Assembly (NCBI GenBank): GCA_018711225.1
Contig: DVIP01000090.1
Span: 1 to 32,891, forward strand
Direction: 5' to 3'
Source: Candidatus Cryptobacteroides intestinipullorum
GTDB taxonomy: Bacteria; Bacteroidota; Bacteroidia; Bacteroidales; UBA932
DNA length: 32,891 nucleotides
The position numbers and the translations under genes were made by a program. Of the stretch, positions 8,196 through 16,145 are shown piece after piece (the stretch's first letter is position 1; every line of letters begins with the position of its first letter). Below the pieces are notes generated by a model. It saw nothing but the letters and a program-made list of their open reading frames with translations. It was not told where the DNA came from and did no database searches.

Positions 8196-10496
8196 TTAAT
8201 TTCTGTTGATATCCTCCGTATCGGCTCCGAGAAGATGACGGGCGAAATAGAGGCGGATAAGATTCACGTAATACTTGTCGCCAAGTCCGTGGTCGGCGCC
8301 GGGAATAACCATCATGTCGAAATATTTCCCGGCTTTTATCAGTGCGTCAGCCAGCCGCAGAGTGCTGGCAGGATGGACATTGTTGTCCATGTCACCTGTG
8401 ATGAGAAGCAGATTGCCCTCCAGATTTCCGGCAAGCTCCATCGTGGTGGGAATCCGGCATTCAAAAACACCGTTTTCTTCCCTGACCCCGTGGAAGGTCT
8501 CGCCCCACCACTTCATGTAGATATTGTTGTCATAATTCCCGGAAGCGGCTACACCTGCCTTGTAGAATCCAGGTCGGGTCATCATGGCAGTAGCCGTCAT
8601 GAAACCTCCCCCGGAATGGCCGTATATGCCCACTCGAGTCGTGTCCGCAAACGGGAAAATCTCCCCGATCTGCCTGATCACCGCATAATCGTCATCGAGC
8701 GGATAATCCCGGAGATTTCCATAGCCGAAATCCTGGAATTCCCTGCCCCTGTACGGACAGCTGCCCCTGTAGGAGAAATTCACCACCACGAACCCCATCT
8801 GCGCGAGAGACTGGTTATAGTTGTCATCGAGAGAGAAACTCTGGGGAACCAGATCCGTCTGAGGGCCCGGATAAACACTGCTTATTACAGGATATTTCTT
8901 CGTGGTGTCCAGATCGAAAGGCAGGTATACCACGCCGTAAAGATCAGTCACCGAATCGGCCGCATGCAGTTTCATCACCAGAGGTTCCTTCCATCCGCGT
9001 CTGTAGAGTTCCGAAACATCGCAGTCCTCCATGCGGAACCTCTCCCTGCCTTTCATGTCGGCAATCCTGCGCTGCGGAGGGAGATCCATCCTGGACATTT
9101 CATCCACGATAAACCCGCAGTCGGGAGAAAGCGATATCGTATGGTCGCCATTGCCCGGAGTCAGACAAACCAGAGGCTTGTCTCCGTCCAGCGATGCTCT
9201 GTAATACAGCGCATAATGCGGATTGATACCCTCTTCGCGCCCGTATCCTTCGAAAATCATCTCCCTCTCCTTTTCGAAAATGCGGACAACACGTCCTGAC
9301 ACGAAACTCCCGTCCGTGACTTCGTTCTTCAGCCGTCCTTCTCCGTCATAAAGATAATACTGTCCCTTTCCAGACCGTTCGGACCACCAGAGTATTTCCT
9401 CCCCCTCTCCGAGAATATGATATGAAAACAACTGCCCGTTCAGATGCGGCCTGCAAGTCTCGCTTATCAATACCTTCATACTTCCGTCCCCGACATCCAC
9501 GCGGCACAGGTCCACTATATCCGACGGTCTGCTTTTCCTGATGAACCAGACATAGCGGTCGGTATGGAAAAACGAACTGAAACGAGGTATTTCTATTTCC
9601 TGGTCAGGATATGCTTCGGCAGCAATACGCTTCATCTCTCCCTTGTCCGCATCGGCCAGCCATATTTCGTACTGCACGACATCACGGTCGCCCGGCATCG
9701 CATACTTGTAAGTTTTCGCTACCGGACGCGGCTCGGCCAGGCTGTTCACCAGAGTCAGGGTCCCCACTTTTCTCTTGTCCTCCCTCACCAGGAAATATTT
9801 GTGACTGTCCCCGACCCACCTGCCGACAGCTGCAGACAGGCTTTCCGGAGACTTTTCCGAATCTCCCCCGACAGCGTAAGAACAATAGCGGCTGCCATCA
9901 TCCGTCAGATAGAGGCTGTCCCTGTCCCGGACCGAATACAGGACCAGATTATGGCCTGCGGCATACATATAATAAAGACTGTCCGAAGACCAGTTCTTGT
10001 ACCAGTCACGGTTCCCGCCTGAAAAACGGTGTTCCCCGGAAGGCGTGGTCTTTTCGAGAATGTCTTTCCGGCAGTCATATCTGAATGTCCGGCCGCCGTA
10101 ATTGAAAATGACACGATAAGGATTCCCGTCTTCGAATGTGACGGAATAGATGAACAACGGGCCGTCAGGAATGGCTACCCCCACCCTTTCGTTTTCCAGA
10201 AGACCGGCTATGCGTGAAGACATGACACCGCTGTCGAACACCATTTCCTTTTTCCAGGTTCTGGTGCTGACCACGAAATGCCGTACTCCGCTACTGTCTT
10301 CGAGGCTGTAATGGAAAAACCTGTCACCGTCCGGCCAGTCCACGGAAATCTCCTCGTTCCTGACCAGCGGACTCAAGGTATCGTATGAAAACTGCTCTGC
10401 CTTGAAGATGGCATCAGCCACTCCAGATCCGGCAAAGCTATTCGAGCATATTGAAATACAGCCGGTGAGAATCAGAATTTTCAGGGGATTTCTCAT
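8196..10496 (-). CDS. Secreted S9 family (dipeptidyl peptidase IV-like) serine peptidase
   Basis: A 766-residue exported peptidase. A hydrophobic signal (about residues 1-22, ending NSFA) leads to a beta-propeller-like region (about 50-500) with repeated WF/YS/YY elements, then an alpha/beta-hydrolase catalytic domain. The Ser nucleophile lies in GIYGHSGGGF (Ser about 628), the acid in GDMDNNVHP (Asp about 704) and the base in GADHG (His about 736). That order and spacing match DPP4-type S9 enzymes, which remove N-terminal dipeptides. It is the first gene of the SusCD operon and has a -7 element 23 bases before its start. Its likely task is to trim peptides in the periplasm or at the surface before or after SusCD transport. 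Exact specificity (Pro, Ala or other at P1) is not readable here. Confidence 0.9.
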   Translation of the reverse strand: MRNPLKILILTGCISICSNSFAGSGVADAIFKAEQFSYDTLSPLVRNEEISVDWPDGDRFFHYSLEDSSGVRHFVVSTRTWKKEMVFDSGVMSSRIAGLLENERVGVAIPDGPLFIYSVTFEDGNPYRVIFNYGGRTFRYDCRKDILEKTTPSGEHRFSGGNRDWYKNWSSDSLYYMYAAGHNLVLYSVRDRDSLYLTDDGSRYCSYAVGGDSEKSPESLSAAVGRWVGDSHKYFLVREDKRKVGTLTLVNSLAEPRPVAKTYKYAMPGDRDVVQYEIWLADADKGEMKRIAAEAYPDQEIEIPRFSSFFHTDRYVWFIRKSRPSDIVDLCRVDVGDGSMKVLISETCRPHLNGQLFSYHILGEGEEILWWSERSGKGQYYLYDGEGRLKNEVTDGSFVSGRVVRIFEKEREMIFEGYGREEGINPHYALYYRASLDGDKPLVCLTPGNGDHTISLSPDCGFIVDEMSRMDLPPQRRIADMKGRERFRMEDCDVSELYRRGWKEPLVMKLHAADSVTDLYGVVYLPFDLDTTKKYPVISSVYPGPQTDLVPQSFSLDDNYNQSLAQMGFVVVNFSYRGSCPYRGREFQDFGYGNLRDYPLDDDYAVIRQIGEIFPFADTTRVGIYGHSGGGFMTATAMMTRPGFYKAGVAASGNYDNNIYMKWWGETFHGVREENGVFECRIPTTMELAGNLEGNLLLITGDMDNNVHPASTLRLADALIKAGKYFDMMVIPGADHGLGDKYYVNLIRLYFARHLLGADTEDINRN

Positions 10497-10518
10497 CTGC
10501 CAAGTCCGTTAAAGAACA

Positions 10519-10526
10519 CAAATATA
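10519..10526 (-). promoter_or_regulatory. -7 element of the S9 peptidase-SusCD operon
   Basis: On the minus strand this reads TATATTTG, an exact match to TAnnTTTG, followed by a leader of about 18 bases before the ATG at 10496. No clean TTTG lies 19-21 bases upstream, so the -33 element is weak or replaced by activator control. A weak -33 would fit a regulated uptake locus. Confidence 0.55.
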
Positions 10527-10590
10527 TCATTTTTTATGTGTCCTGATACAGTTTTTCAAAAAATATCGGACAAAAACGGACACCGGCATA

Positions 10591-11967
10591 TCATTTGCCT
10601 GGCATCATCTTCTTCCAGTTGAACACGGGCAAAAGGAAAGAGATGAGGGCTGCGGCAAGCCAGAACACGGACACAGGAGTAAAATTATACACGGCATCAG
10701 CCACATCGGCAGTCTGCTGCATATTGCCTTCAATCAGATATCCGCTGGCTATATCCTGAATGCCTGCAGCCAGATAGCTGGATATCCCGACTATGCCGAG
10801 AGCCGCACCTGTAGCCTTCCTCGGAACAATATCCACCGCCATAAGACCGGCTACGATACAGTACAGCACCCCTATCGCCAGGCTGAACACCGACACATAG
10901 ATTACGTTCATGACGTAGCTCCCGCCGGAAAAAAGGAAAAGCGCAAGAGCCGCGAACCCCAGGACTCCGGACAATATCGCAGGCTTGATCCGGTCGCTTC
11001 TGAAAACCGTATCTGACAGCCATCCGGCCAATACCGTACCGACAACTCCGAAAATGGCTGAAAAGGCAATAATCTGGGAAGCCGATTCCAGCGAAAACAT
11101 TTTTTCTTTCTGCAGGAACAGCACTCCCCATCCCGCCACAGCATATTTGGTAATATAGATAAATGCGCTCGCCGCAGCTATTATCCATATCCCCGGATGT
11201 TTCAGAACTATTTTCTGCACCTCCGACGTCTTCATCCTGTCCTCGCTCCTGAGCTGTTCGGAAGACAAATCCTGTACGGACGGAAGCCCCTTGCTTTCAG
11301 GAGTATCACTCATGCAGAAAAGTATTATAATGGTACCGATGACACCGGAAGCGGCTGAAAAGATGAAACCGGACTGCCATCCGAAAGTGCCCACTATGGC
11401 GCCTATCACGATGAACGAAAGAAATTCCCCGAGATAAGGACTTGCGCTGAAGATACCGTAATATGTTCCCCTTCTGTTCAGCGGGAACCATCTCGACAGA
11501 TTTATTATCCCGGGAGGCGATCCCATGGACTGCATCCATCCGTTTATCCCCCACAGGATGGCGAAAGATATGAAGACGGCCACCGAAGCGAAGCCTATAT
11601 CACTGTACAGGAATCCGAGGACTCCCATTATCAGGTTGACAAGGGCAGATACGGCGAGTCCGGTAGCCATGAAGCGCCTTATATTGCAATAGTCGGCTAT
11701 GAATCCGTTCATGAATTTGCCTACCGCATACACGAAAAGCAGAGCCGAACCGATGATGCCCAGCTGCCCGGCCGTAAGAAGTTCCGAATCGATGATCGGC
11801 TGCTTCACCACACTCAGGCTGAGCCGGCATACATAATAAAGGCTGTAAGCCACCGTCGCACCCCAGAACGTATTGCGCCTCAACTTTTTATATATTCTGT
11901 CAACATCTTCCGGAGGCACCTTCCCCTCAGATGGCTTGCTTATCCTGTAAAAAGAGTAAAGACTCAT
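10591..11967 (-). CDS. MFS permease of the organophosphate:phosphate antiporter (GlpT/UhpT/UhpC) type
   Basis: A 458-residue inner-membrane protein with about 12 hydrophobic segments. The N-terminal FWGATVAYSLYYVCRLSLSVVKQPII and the following GQLGIIGSALLFVYAVGKFMNGFIADY are close to the GlpT/UhpT/UhpC branch, which exchanges phosphorylated sugars or glycerol-3-phosphate for phosphate or senses them. The start is set at the second in-frame ATG (MSLYSFYRISKP), because the first ATG at 11988 falls inside the predicted -7 element. It stands alone between clpB and the peptidase operon, with its own promoter. Substrate is not determined: no phosphatase, kinase or regulator gene is adjacent to suggest one. 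Confidence 0.85.
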   Translation of the reverse strand: MSLYSFYRISKPSEGKVPPEDVDRIYKKLRRNTFWGATVAYSLYYVCRLSLSVVKQPIIDSELLTAGQLGIIGSALLFVYAVGKFMNGFIADYCNIRRFMATGLAVSALVNLIMGVLGFLYSDIGFASVAVFISFAILWGINGWMQSMGSPPGIINLSRWFPLNRRGTYYGIFSASPYLGEFLSFIVIGAIVGTFGWQSGFIFSAASGVIGTIIILFCMSDTPESKGLPSVQDLSSEQLRSEDRMKTSEVQKIVLKHPGIWIIAAASAFIYITKYAVAGWGVLFLQKEKMFSLESASQIIAFSAIFGVVGTVLAGWLSDTVFRSDRIKPAILSGVLGFAALALFLFSGGSYVMNVIYVSVFSLAIGVLYCIVAGLMAVDIVPRKATGAALGIVGISSYLAAGIQDIASGYLIEGNMQQTADVADAVYNFTPVSVFWLAAALISFLLPVFNWKKMMPGK

Positions 11968-11985
11968 AAAATCACAATTAAATGC

Positions 11986-12017
11986 CAAAAGTAATAAAAA
12001 TACTGACCATCTGAAAG
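11986..12017 (-). promoter_or_regulatory. Predicted promoter of the MFS permease gene
   Basis: On the minus strand TTTC (12014-12017, one mismatch from TTTG) is followed after 20 bases by TACTTTTG (11986-11993), an exact TAnnTTTG. Transcription would start near 11980, which rules out the ATG at 11988 and supports the one at 11967. Confidence 0.55.
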
Positions 12018-12115
12018 AAAGCGGAGTCAGGGAAACTTATTATGACGGACTGGCAAACGTGAATTTCGGTATAGAAATAGACATTACATCTATCAGGAGG
12101 ATGCTTGAAAAATAA
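12011..12115 (+). pseudogene. Possible C-terminal remnant of a protein gene
   Basis: An uninterrupted 34-codon frame ending in TAA reads LKESGVRETYYD and continues to a charged end, SIRRMLEK. Its codons (gga, ata, agg, gac, gaa) look like those of neighbouring real genes, unlike the A/T-rich sequence around it. It has no convincing start and runs into the MFS promoter on its 5' side. It may be the tail of a gene lost by deletion, or chance. I recognise no family. Confidence 0.25.
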
Positions 12116-12137
12116 TCAATTATGATGTGAATACGCG

Positions 12138-12275
12138 TTGAAGCAAAAAATACGTTGCGTGGAATAAAATGTGTTGAGACAAAAAAATACGTTGCGGCAG
12201 ATTTGAAATCTGCCGCAACGCATATTATCTGCCGCGATGTATTCTCCGCCGATGTACTAATCTGCCGCAACGCTA
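12138..12275. repeat. Irregular repeats containing TACGTTGCG and ATCTGCCGC
   Basis: Two direct copies of a segment containing CAAAAAATACGTTGCG lie about 35 bases apart (12138-12159 and 12173-12196). After the central palindrome, half-site units ATCTGCCGC, ATCTGCCGC, TTCTCCGCC and ATCTGCCGC start near 12208, 12227, 12242 and 12260, at spacings of 15-19 bases. Apart from these repeats, the MFS promoter and the possible remnant, I see nothing in 11968-12278. Confidence 0.65.
12181..12220 (-). terminator. Intrinsic terminator of clpB built from a 31-bp palindrome
   Basis: Arms CGTTGCGGCAGATTT and AAATCTGCCGCAACG (12190-12220) are perfectly complementary around one base. On the minus strand the stem is followed by TATTTTTTT, giving a strong rho-independent terminator 58 bases after the clpB stop. 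On the plus strand there is no T-run, so it works for clpB only. Confidence 0.85.
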
Positions 12276-12278
12276 CTA

Positions 12279-14426
12279 TTATTTGTTGCGGATGACGATC
12301 TCGCCGTCCCTGACATCCACTTCTATCACGGACTCCTTGTGTACGCTTCCGTCCAGCACGGCCTTCGCTATCAGGTTCACGAGTTCACGCTGCATCAGCC
12401 TCTTTATCGGCCTGGCTCCGTATGCAGGGTCGTAACCCTTTTCCGTCATATAGTCCTCGAAAGCCTGGGAGAAGGTTATGGAGACTCCGTTTCCGGAGAG
12501 CTTCTCTTTCAGGTCATTCATCTGCAGATGCAGGATTTCCCTGATATCCTTCTTCGTGAGCGGTTCGAACATTATGATCTCGTCTATACGGTTCAGGAAT
12601 TCCGGCCTTACCGTGCTCTTGAGCACATCGATGACTTCCTTACGGCATTGGCCCAGAAGTTCCTCGCGTTTCCCGTCAGAGGCATTGTCGGAGAGCCTGT
12701 CCATATATCCCTGGATGATTTCGGCTCCGGCATTGGACGTCATTATCAATATTGTATTCTTGAAGTCCACGGTACGTCCCTTGTTGTCCGTCAGACGGCC
12801 GTCGTCGAGGACCTGCAGAAGTATGTTGAAGACATCCGGATGCGCCTTTTCGATTTCATCCAGCAGGATTACCGAGTACGGTTTCCTCCGCACGGCTTCC
12901 GTCAGCTGTCCGCCTTCATCATAGCCGACATATCCCGGAGGCGCTCCGACCAGACGGCTCACAGAATGACGCTCCTGATACTCGCTCATATCTATTCGGG
13001 TAATCATGTTCTCGTCATTGAACAGAAATTCCGCCAGCGCTTTTGCCAGTTCCGTCTTGCCGACACCGGTCGTACCCAGGAAAAGGAAGGACCCGATAGG
13101 ACGCTTTTCGTTCTGCAGTCCTGCACGGCTTCTGCGCACGGCATCGGAAACAGCCTTTATGGCCTCATCCTGCCCTACAACCCTCTTGTGGAGTTCGCTT
13201 TCCATCCTGAGAAGTTTCTCCTTCTCGCTTTCAAGCATCCTTTTTACAGGAATGCCTGTCCACTTGGCGACTACCTCGGCGATATCTTCCGGAGTTACAG
13301 CCTCGGTGATGATAGGATCCTTTATGGCTGCCTGTCTGGCAGTGAGTTCGTCTATCTTCTTTTTGGCCTCGGCCATCTTTCCGTAACGGATTTCAGCGAC
13401 TTTCCCGTAATCTCCGGCACGTTCCGCGTTCTGGGCCTGTATCTTATAGTCCTCCACCTGCTGTCTGGCCGTCTGCAGTCCGGAAAGAATGGATTTTTCC
13501 TCATCCCACTTCTTCATCAGCACGTCACGCTGCCCGTTCAGGGAAGAGAGTTCTTCCTCTATCTTGTCCATTTTCAGGGAAACACCCTCTCTCTTGATGG
13601 CAGCTTTTTCTATTTCAAGCTGCCGTATACGGCTGTTCAGAGTGTCGATAGGCTCCGGCACGGAATTCATTTCAAGCCTCAGTTTCGAAGCCGCCTCGTC
13701 CACCAGGTCAATGGCCTTGTCCGGCAGGAATCTGTTCGTGATATACCTGTGGGAGAGCTCCACGGCGGCAATCAGGGCATCATCCTCGATCTTGACCTTG
13801 TGATGGTTCTCGTATTTCTCCTTCAGTCCCCTGAGGATGGAAATGGACTCTGCCGGTGTCGGTTCGTCCACCATCACCATCTGGAACCTTCTTTCCAGAG
13901 CCTTGTCCGATTCGAAATATTTCTGGTATTCGTCCAGGGTCGTGGAGCCGATGGTCCTCAATTCGCCTCTCGCAAGGGCCGGTTTGAGGATATTGGAAGC
14001 ATCCATGGCTCCGGATGTACGTCCTGCGCCTACCAGCGTGTGGATTTCATCTATGAACAGGATGATCTCGCCGTTGCTGTCGACGACTTCCTTGACTACA
14101 CCTTTAAGCCTTTCCTCGAATTCACCCTGGTATTTCGCACCTGCGATAAGCGCGCCCAGATCCAGGGAATAGATTTTCTTGTTTTTAAGGTTTTCCGGGA
14201 CATTGCCATTCACGATGTTCTGGGCAATGCCTTCCGAAATGGCCGTCTTTCCCACGCCCGGCTCACCTACCAGTATAGGGTTGTTCTTGGTTCTTCTGCT
14301 CAGAATCTGAAGGACCCGCCTGATTTCCTCATCTCTTCCGATGACAGGGTCAAGCTTTCCCTGCGCTGCCTTCTCATTCAGGTTGACAGCGAACTTTTCC
14401 AAATATTCAAGTTTATTGTTTTCCAT
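12279..14426 (-). CDS. clpB: ClpB-type disaggregase lacking the N-terminal domain
   Basis: A 715-residue Hsp100 ATPase. ClpB hexamers thread polypeptides out of aggregates together with DnaK. Both AAA+ modules are present: Walker A GEPGVGKT (54-61) and Walker B ILFIDE (122-127) in the first, GTTGVGKT (about 450-457) and [11 protein letters not shown] in the second. The coiled-coil middle domain that identifies ClpB rather than ClpA or ClpC lies between them (about 265-385). The substrate-binding N-domain, about 140-150 residues in typical 860-residue ClpB, is absent: the protein begins right at the linker ([29 protein letters not shown]). The start at 14426 has a strong AAAGGAG eight bases upstream, so the earlier in-frame ATG (14447) is unlikely. 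No N-domain code exists in the 190 bases before secG. It has its own promoter, leader hairpin and terminator. Confidence 0.95.
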   Translation of the reverse strand: MENNKLEYLEKFAVNLNEKAAQGKLDPVIGRDEEIRRVLQILSRRTKNNPILVGEPGVGKTAISEGIAQNIVNGNVPENLKNKKIYSLDLGALIAGAKYQGEFEERLKGVVKEVVDSNGEIILFIDEIHTLVGAGRTSGAMDASNILKPALARGELRTIGSTTLDEYQKYFESDKALERRFQMVMVDEPTPAESISILRGLKEKYENHHKVKIEDDALIAAVELSHRYITNRFLPDKAIDLVDEAASKLRLEMNSVPEPIDTLNSRIRQLEIEKAAIKREGVSLKMDKIEEELSSLNGQRDVLMKKWDEEKSILSGLQTARQQVEDYKIQAQNAERAGDYGKVAEIRYGKMAEAKKKIDELTARQAAIKDPIITEAVTPEDIAEVVAKWTGIPVKRMLESEKEKLLRMESELHKRVVGQDEAIKAVSDAVRRSRAGLQNEKRPIGSFLFLGTTGVGKTELAKALAEFLFNDENMITRIDMSEYQERHSVSRLVGAPPGYVGYDEGGQLTEAVRRKPYSVILLDEIEKAHPDVFNILLQVLDDGRLTDNKGRTVDFKNTILIMTSNAGAEIIQGYMDRLSDNASDGKREELLGQCRKEVIDVLKSTVRPEFLNRIDEIIMFEPLTKKDIREILHLQMNDLKEKLSGNGVSITFSQAFEDYMTEKGYDPAYGARPIKRLMQRELVNLIAKAVLDGSVHKESVIEVDVRDGEIVIRNK

Positions 14427-14522
14427 ATATTTTTCTCCTTTTATCATTCAATTTCAATATGTTCTGCCGGAACGTAACCGCAAGTCTTCCGGAACACAGC
14501 AACAACGTCTGAGTATAACCTT

Positions 14523-14558
14523 CAATAGCCGTCTGCTCCGAAGAACAAACGGCTATTG
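14523..14558 (-). promoter_or_regulatory. Stable cUUCGg-capped stem-loop in the clpB leader
   Basis: In the minus-strand transcript, CAAUAGCCGUUUGUUC pairs along all 16 positions with GAGCAGACGGCUAUUG, closed by UUCG. Two of the pairs are G-U; on the plus strand they would be C-A mismatches, so the fold fits a clpB-sense RNA. There is no U-run after it, so it is not a classic terminator. It begins within a few bases of the predicted transcription start. Confidence 0.75.
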
Positions 14559-14559
14559 T

Positions 14560-14599
14560 CAAATTATATTCCAGTCCCTTCAGACTGACAAATTGTCAG
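14560..14599 (-). promoter_or_regulatory. clpB promoter with a palindrome over the -33 element
   Basis: On the minus strand TTTG (14589-14592) is followed after 20 bases by TATAATTTG (14560-14568), close to TAnnTTTG with one extra base. The TTTG lies inside the 15-base palindrome CTGACAAATTGTCAG (14585-14599; 7-bp arms, one central base). A palindrome covering the -33 element is a natural place for a repressor or activator of a stress gene. The binding protein is unknown. Confidence 0.6.
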
Positions 14600-14617
14600 C
14601 AGAAGACGGAAAAATGC

Positions 14618-14974
14618 TTATTCAGCGCTTTCTGTCGCAGGTGCTTCCTGTGCCGGAGCCGACTGTACAGGCGGGAACTGAGGACGGCTCTCCTCGATGG
14701 AGCGCTCTATCTGGTCAGTCACATCCATACCGCCCTTCGTATTTCCTCCGGTAACGAATGACGAGGCGATGGCTACGATGAACACGAACGCTACAAGCCC
14801 CCATGTAACCTTTTCAAGAATATCGGCAGTCTGACGGACACCGAAAGTCTGGTTGCCTGCAGCGAAGTTGCTGGCAAGTCCGCCCCCTTTACCGTTCTGA
14901 AGCAATACTACAATCGTAAGGAAAATGCTTGCAAGAATGACGAGCACCGCCAGAATTGTAAAAACTACATTCAT
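14618..14974 (-). CDS. secG: Preprotein translocase subunit SecG
   Basis: A 118-residue inner-membrane protein of the SecYEG channel. Two transmembrane segments (about residues 3-23 and 57-77) flank the family signature LLQNGKGGGLASNFAAGNQTFGVRQTADILEK. The Gly-rich loop and the position of the second helix are typical. The C-terminal tail after the second helix, about 35 residues rich in Pro, Gln and Glu, is longer than in E. coli, as in other Bacteroidetes. It is the last gene of the sigma-54 activator-lptE-TPR-secG operon, 15 bases after the previous gene, and is followed by the separate clpB promoter. Confidence 0.93.
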   Translation of the reverse strand: MNVVFTILAVLVILASIFLTIVVLLQNGKGGGLASNFAAGNQTFGVRQTADILEKVTWGLVAFVFIVAIASSFVTGGNTKGGMDVTDQIERSIEESRPQFPPVQSAPAQEAPATESAE

Positions 14975-14989
14975 AATTTATCCTGAATT

Positions 14990-15592
14990 TTAATTTTCTT
15001 GTCCAAGTTTCCGAATAAGGGCTGCAAAGTAAGCATTTTTTTCCGGATATGCCAAAATTAGTTGTGAATAAATCTTTCTGGCCTGCTCCGGATACCCCTG
15101 CTCGGCATAAATCCGGGCCAGTGTCTCGGTATAGAATCCCGGCATGTCTTCCGGTTCCCGGCTGTCATTTTTCCGTTCCGGGAAAGCCTGTCTTGCGAAA
15201 TCCCGGAAAACATTGTCCTCCGAATTTCTTATTCCGTCATACTGAGCCTGGGAGAAATAGTCCCCGCCCACTACATAGACCTGCCTGCCGTCTGAGCTGC
15301 CGCCATTATCTGCAGGTTTGCCTTCACCCGAAATATACGTCCTGAGCAGGGCATCCATATCCTTGTCCGTGCAGTCCCGGGATTGTTTTTCCCGGACAAT
15401 CCCGGCAAGTTTCCTTCTGGACGGCACATAAAGCGCCGCTTCAGCGACCGCAGAAGACACCATCCCGGCATCTCCCATTTCCGCCAGCCGCAGGCACAGT
15501 TCTTTCCTGGCATTCCCGAACCAGGGATAGAGGTTCACGACTCCTGCCAGTTCGTCGAAAGTCAGGTTTTTCAGGTCAATATATCCTTCCAT
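14990..15592 (-). CDS. TPR-like protein of the lptE-secG operon
   Basis: A 200-residue protein with no signal peptide, probably cytoplasmic. The N-terminal half (YIDLKNLTFDELAGVVNLYPWFGNARKEL) is helical, with a Tyr-Pro-Trp-Phe motif. The C-terminal 45 residues form a TPR-like pair (TLARIYAEQGYPEQARKIYSQLILAYPEKNAYFAALIRKL), suggesting protein-protein contacts. It sits three bases after lptE and 15 before secG. This order, with a sigma-54 activator upstream, is familiar from Bacteroidetes genomes as I recall them, but I know of no assigned function. A role alongside envelope biogenesis is only inferred from position. Confidence 0.75.
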   Translation of the reverse strand: MEGYIDLKNLTFDELAGVVNLYPWFGNARKELCLRLAEMGDAGMVSSAVAEAALYVPSRRKLAGIVREKQSRDCTDKDMDALLRTYISGEGKPADNGGSSDGRQVYVVGGDYFSQAQYDGIRNSEDNVFRDFARQAFPERKNDSREPEDMPGFYTETLARIYAEQGYPEQARKIYSQLILAYPEKNAYFAALIRKLGQEN

Positions 15593-15595
15593 AAT

Positions 15596-16114
15596 TTACC
15601 ATTGTGCCACGGTGGCATTGAAAATATCTTCTACCAGCTGATCAATGATCTCTTCGCAAATAGATGACTCTACCGCATCCAGAGACTGGGTGGCGTCAAA
15701 GTCGGCGTATGCGGAAAAAGACTGTTCGAGATTGTCCTCCGGATACTTGTTGTTCGTGAAATAGATTTTCACATTGACCGTAAGCCTGTTCTGGGCTGCG
15801 ACCTCGTCGGCCGTGACACCCATGGCCTTCACGTCATATCCGATGATTTCACCCACGATGTCCAGGTCTCCGCCTTCATCGACCTGTTCAAGCCTGGTCA
15901 GACGCCTGAACTGGTCCTTGAGCGCTTCGGTAAGGTCATTGCTGAGGGTAGGATTGACTCTCAGCGCCTTGTATTCGAAGTAATGTATATTCACCGTATA
16001 TACGTCCGGCTGGATGGATGTGCCGGAAAAAGAATAAATGCCGCATGACCGCAATATGAATGCAGTCACGGACAATGACAATACCAGCAGTATTACTGAC
16101 AGTATCTTCTTCAT
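15596..16114 (-). CDS. lptE: LptE-like LPS-assembly lipoprotein
   Basis: A 172-residue outer-membrane lipoprotein. LptE plugs the LptD barrel and helps insert lipopolysaccharide in the outer leaflet. The N-terminus is hydrophobic and reaches LRSC; Arg at -2 is unusual for a lipobox, but the following GIYSFSGTSI matches the start of the mature family. The core then has the LptE/LptD-type pattern NPTLSNDLTEALKDQFRRLTRL, with GGDLDIVGEIIGYDVKAMGV and the alternating strand ending RLTVNVKIYFTNNK. It follows the sigma-54 activator by 31 bases and overlaps closely in expression with the TPR gene. The lptD gene is not in this window. Confidence 0.88.
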   Translation of the reverse strand: MKKILSVILLVLSLSVTAFILRSCGIYSFSGTSIQPDVYTVNIHYFEYKALRVNPTLSNDLTEALKDQFRRLTRLEQVDEGGDLDIVGEIIGYDVKAMGVTADEVAAQNRLTVNVKIYFTNNKYPEDNLEQSFSAYADFDATQSLDAVESSICEEIIDQLVEDIFNATVAQW

Positions 16115-16145
16115 GATTTTCTCCTGTGTCTATCTTGTTGGGTTT

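Noticed and set aside
12040..12270. A 76-codon minus-strand frame in the clpB-MFS gap
   Set aside because: It runs through the palindrome and half-site repeats. Its ADFKSAA-type phrase is simply the translated palindrome, a common source of false small proteins.
12339..14477. A 712-codon open frame on the plus strand opposite clpB
   Set aside because: It is the antisense shadow of a clearly conserved ClpB gene. The product has no domain features, and its length results from the codon bias of the real gene.
14427..14617. A frameshifted or separate ClpB N-domain upstream of clpB
   Set aside because: I read the interval in all frames. It is only about 190 bases, contains the promoter and hairpin, and encodes nothing like the N-domain.
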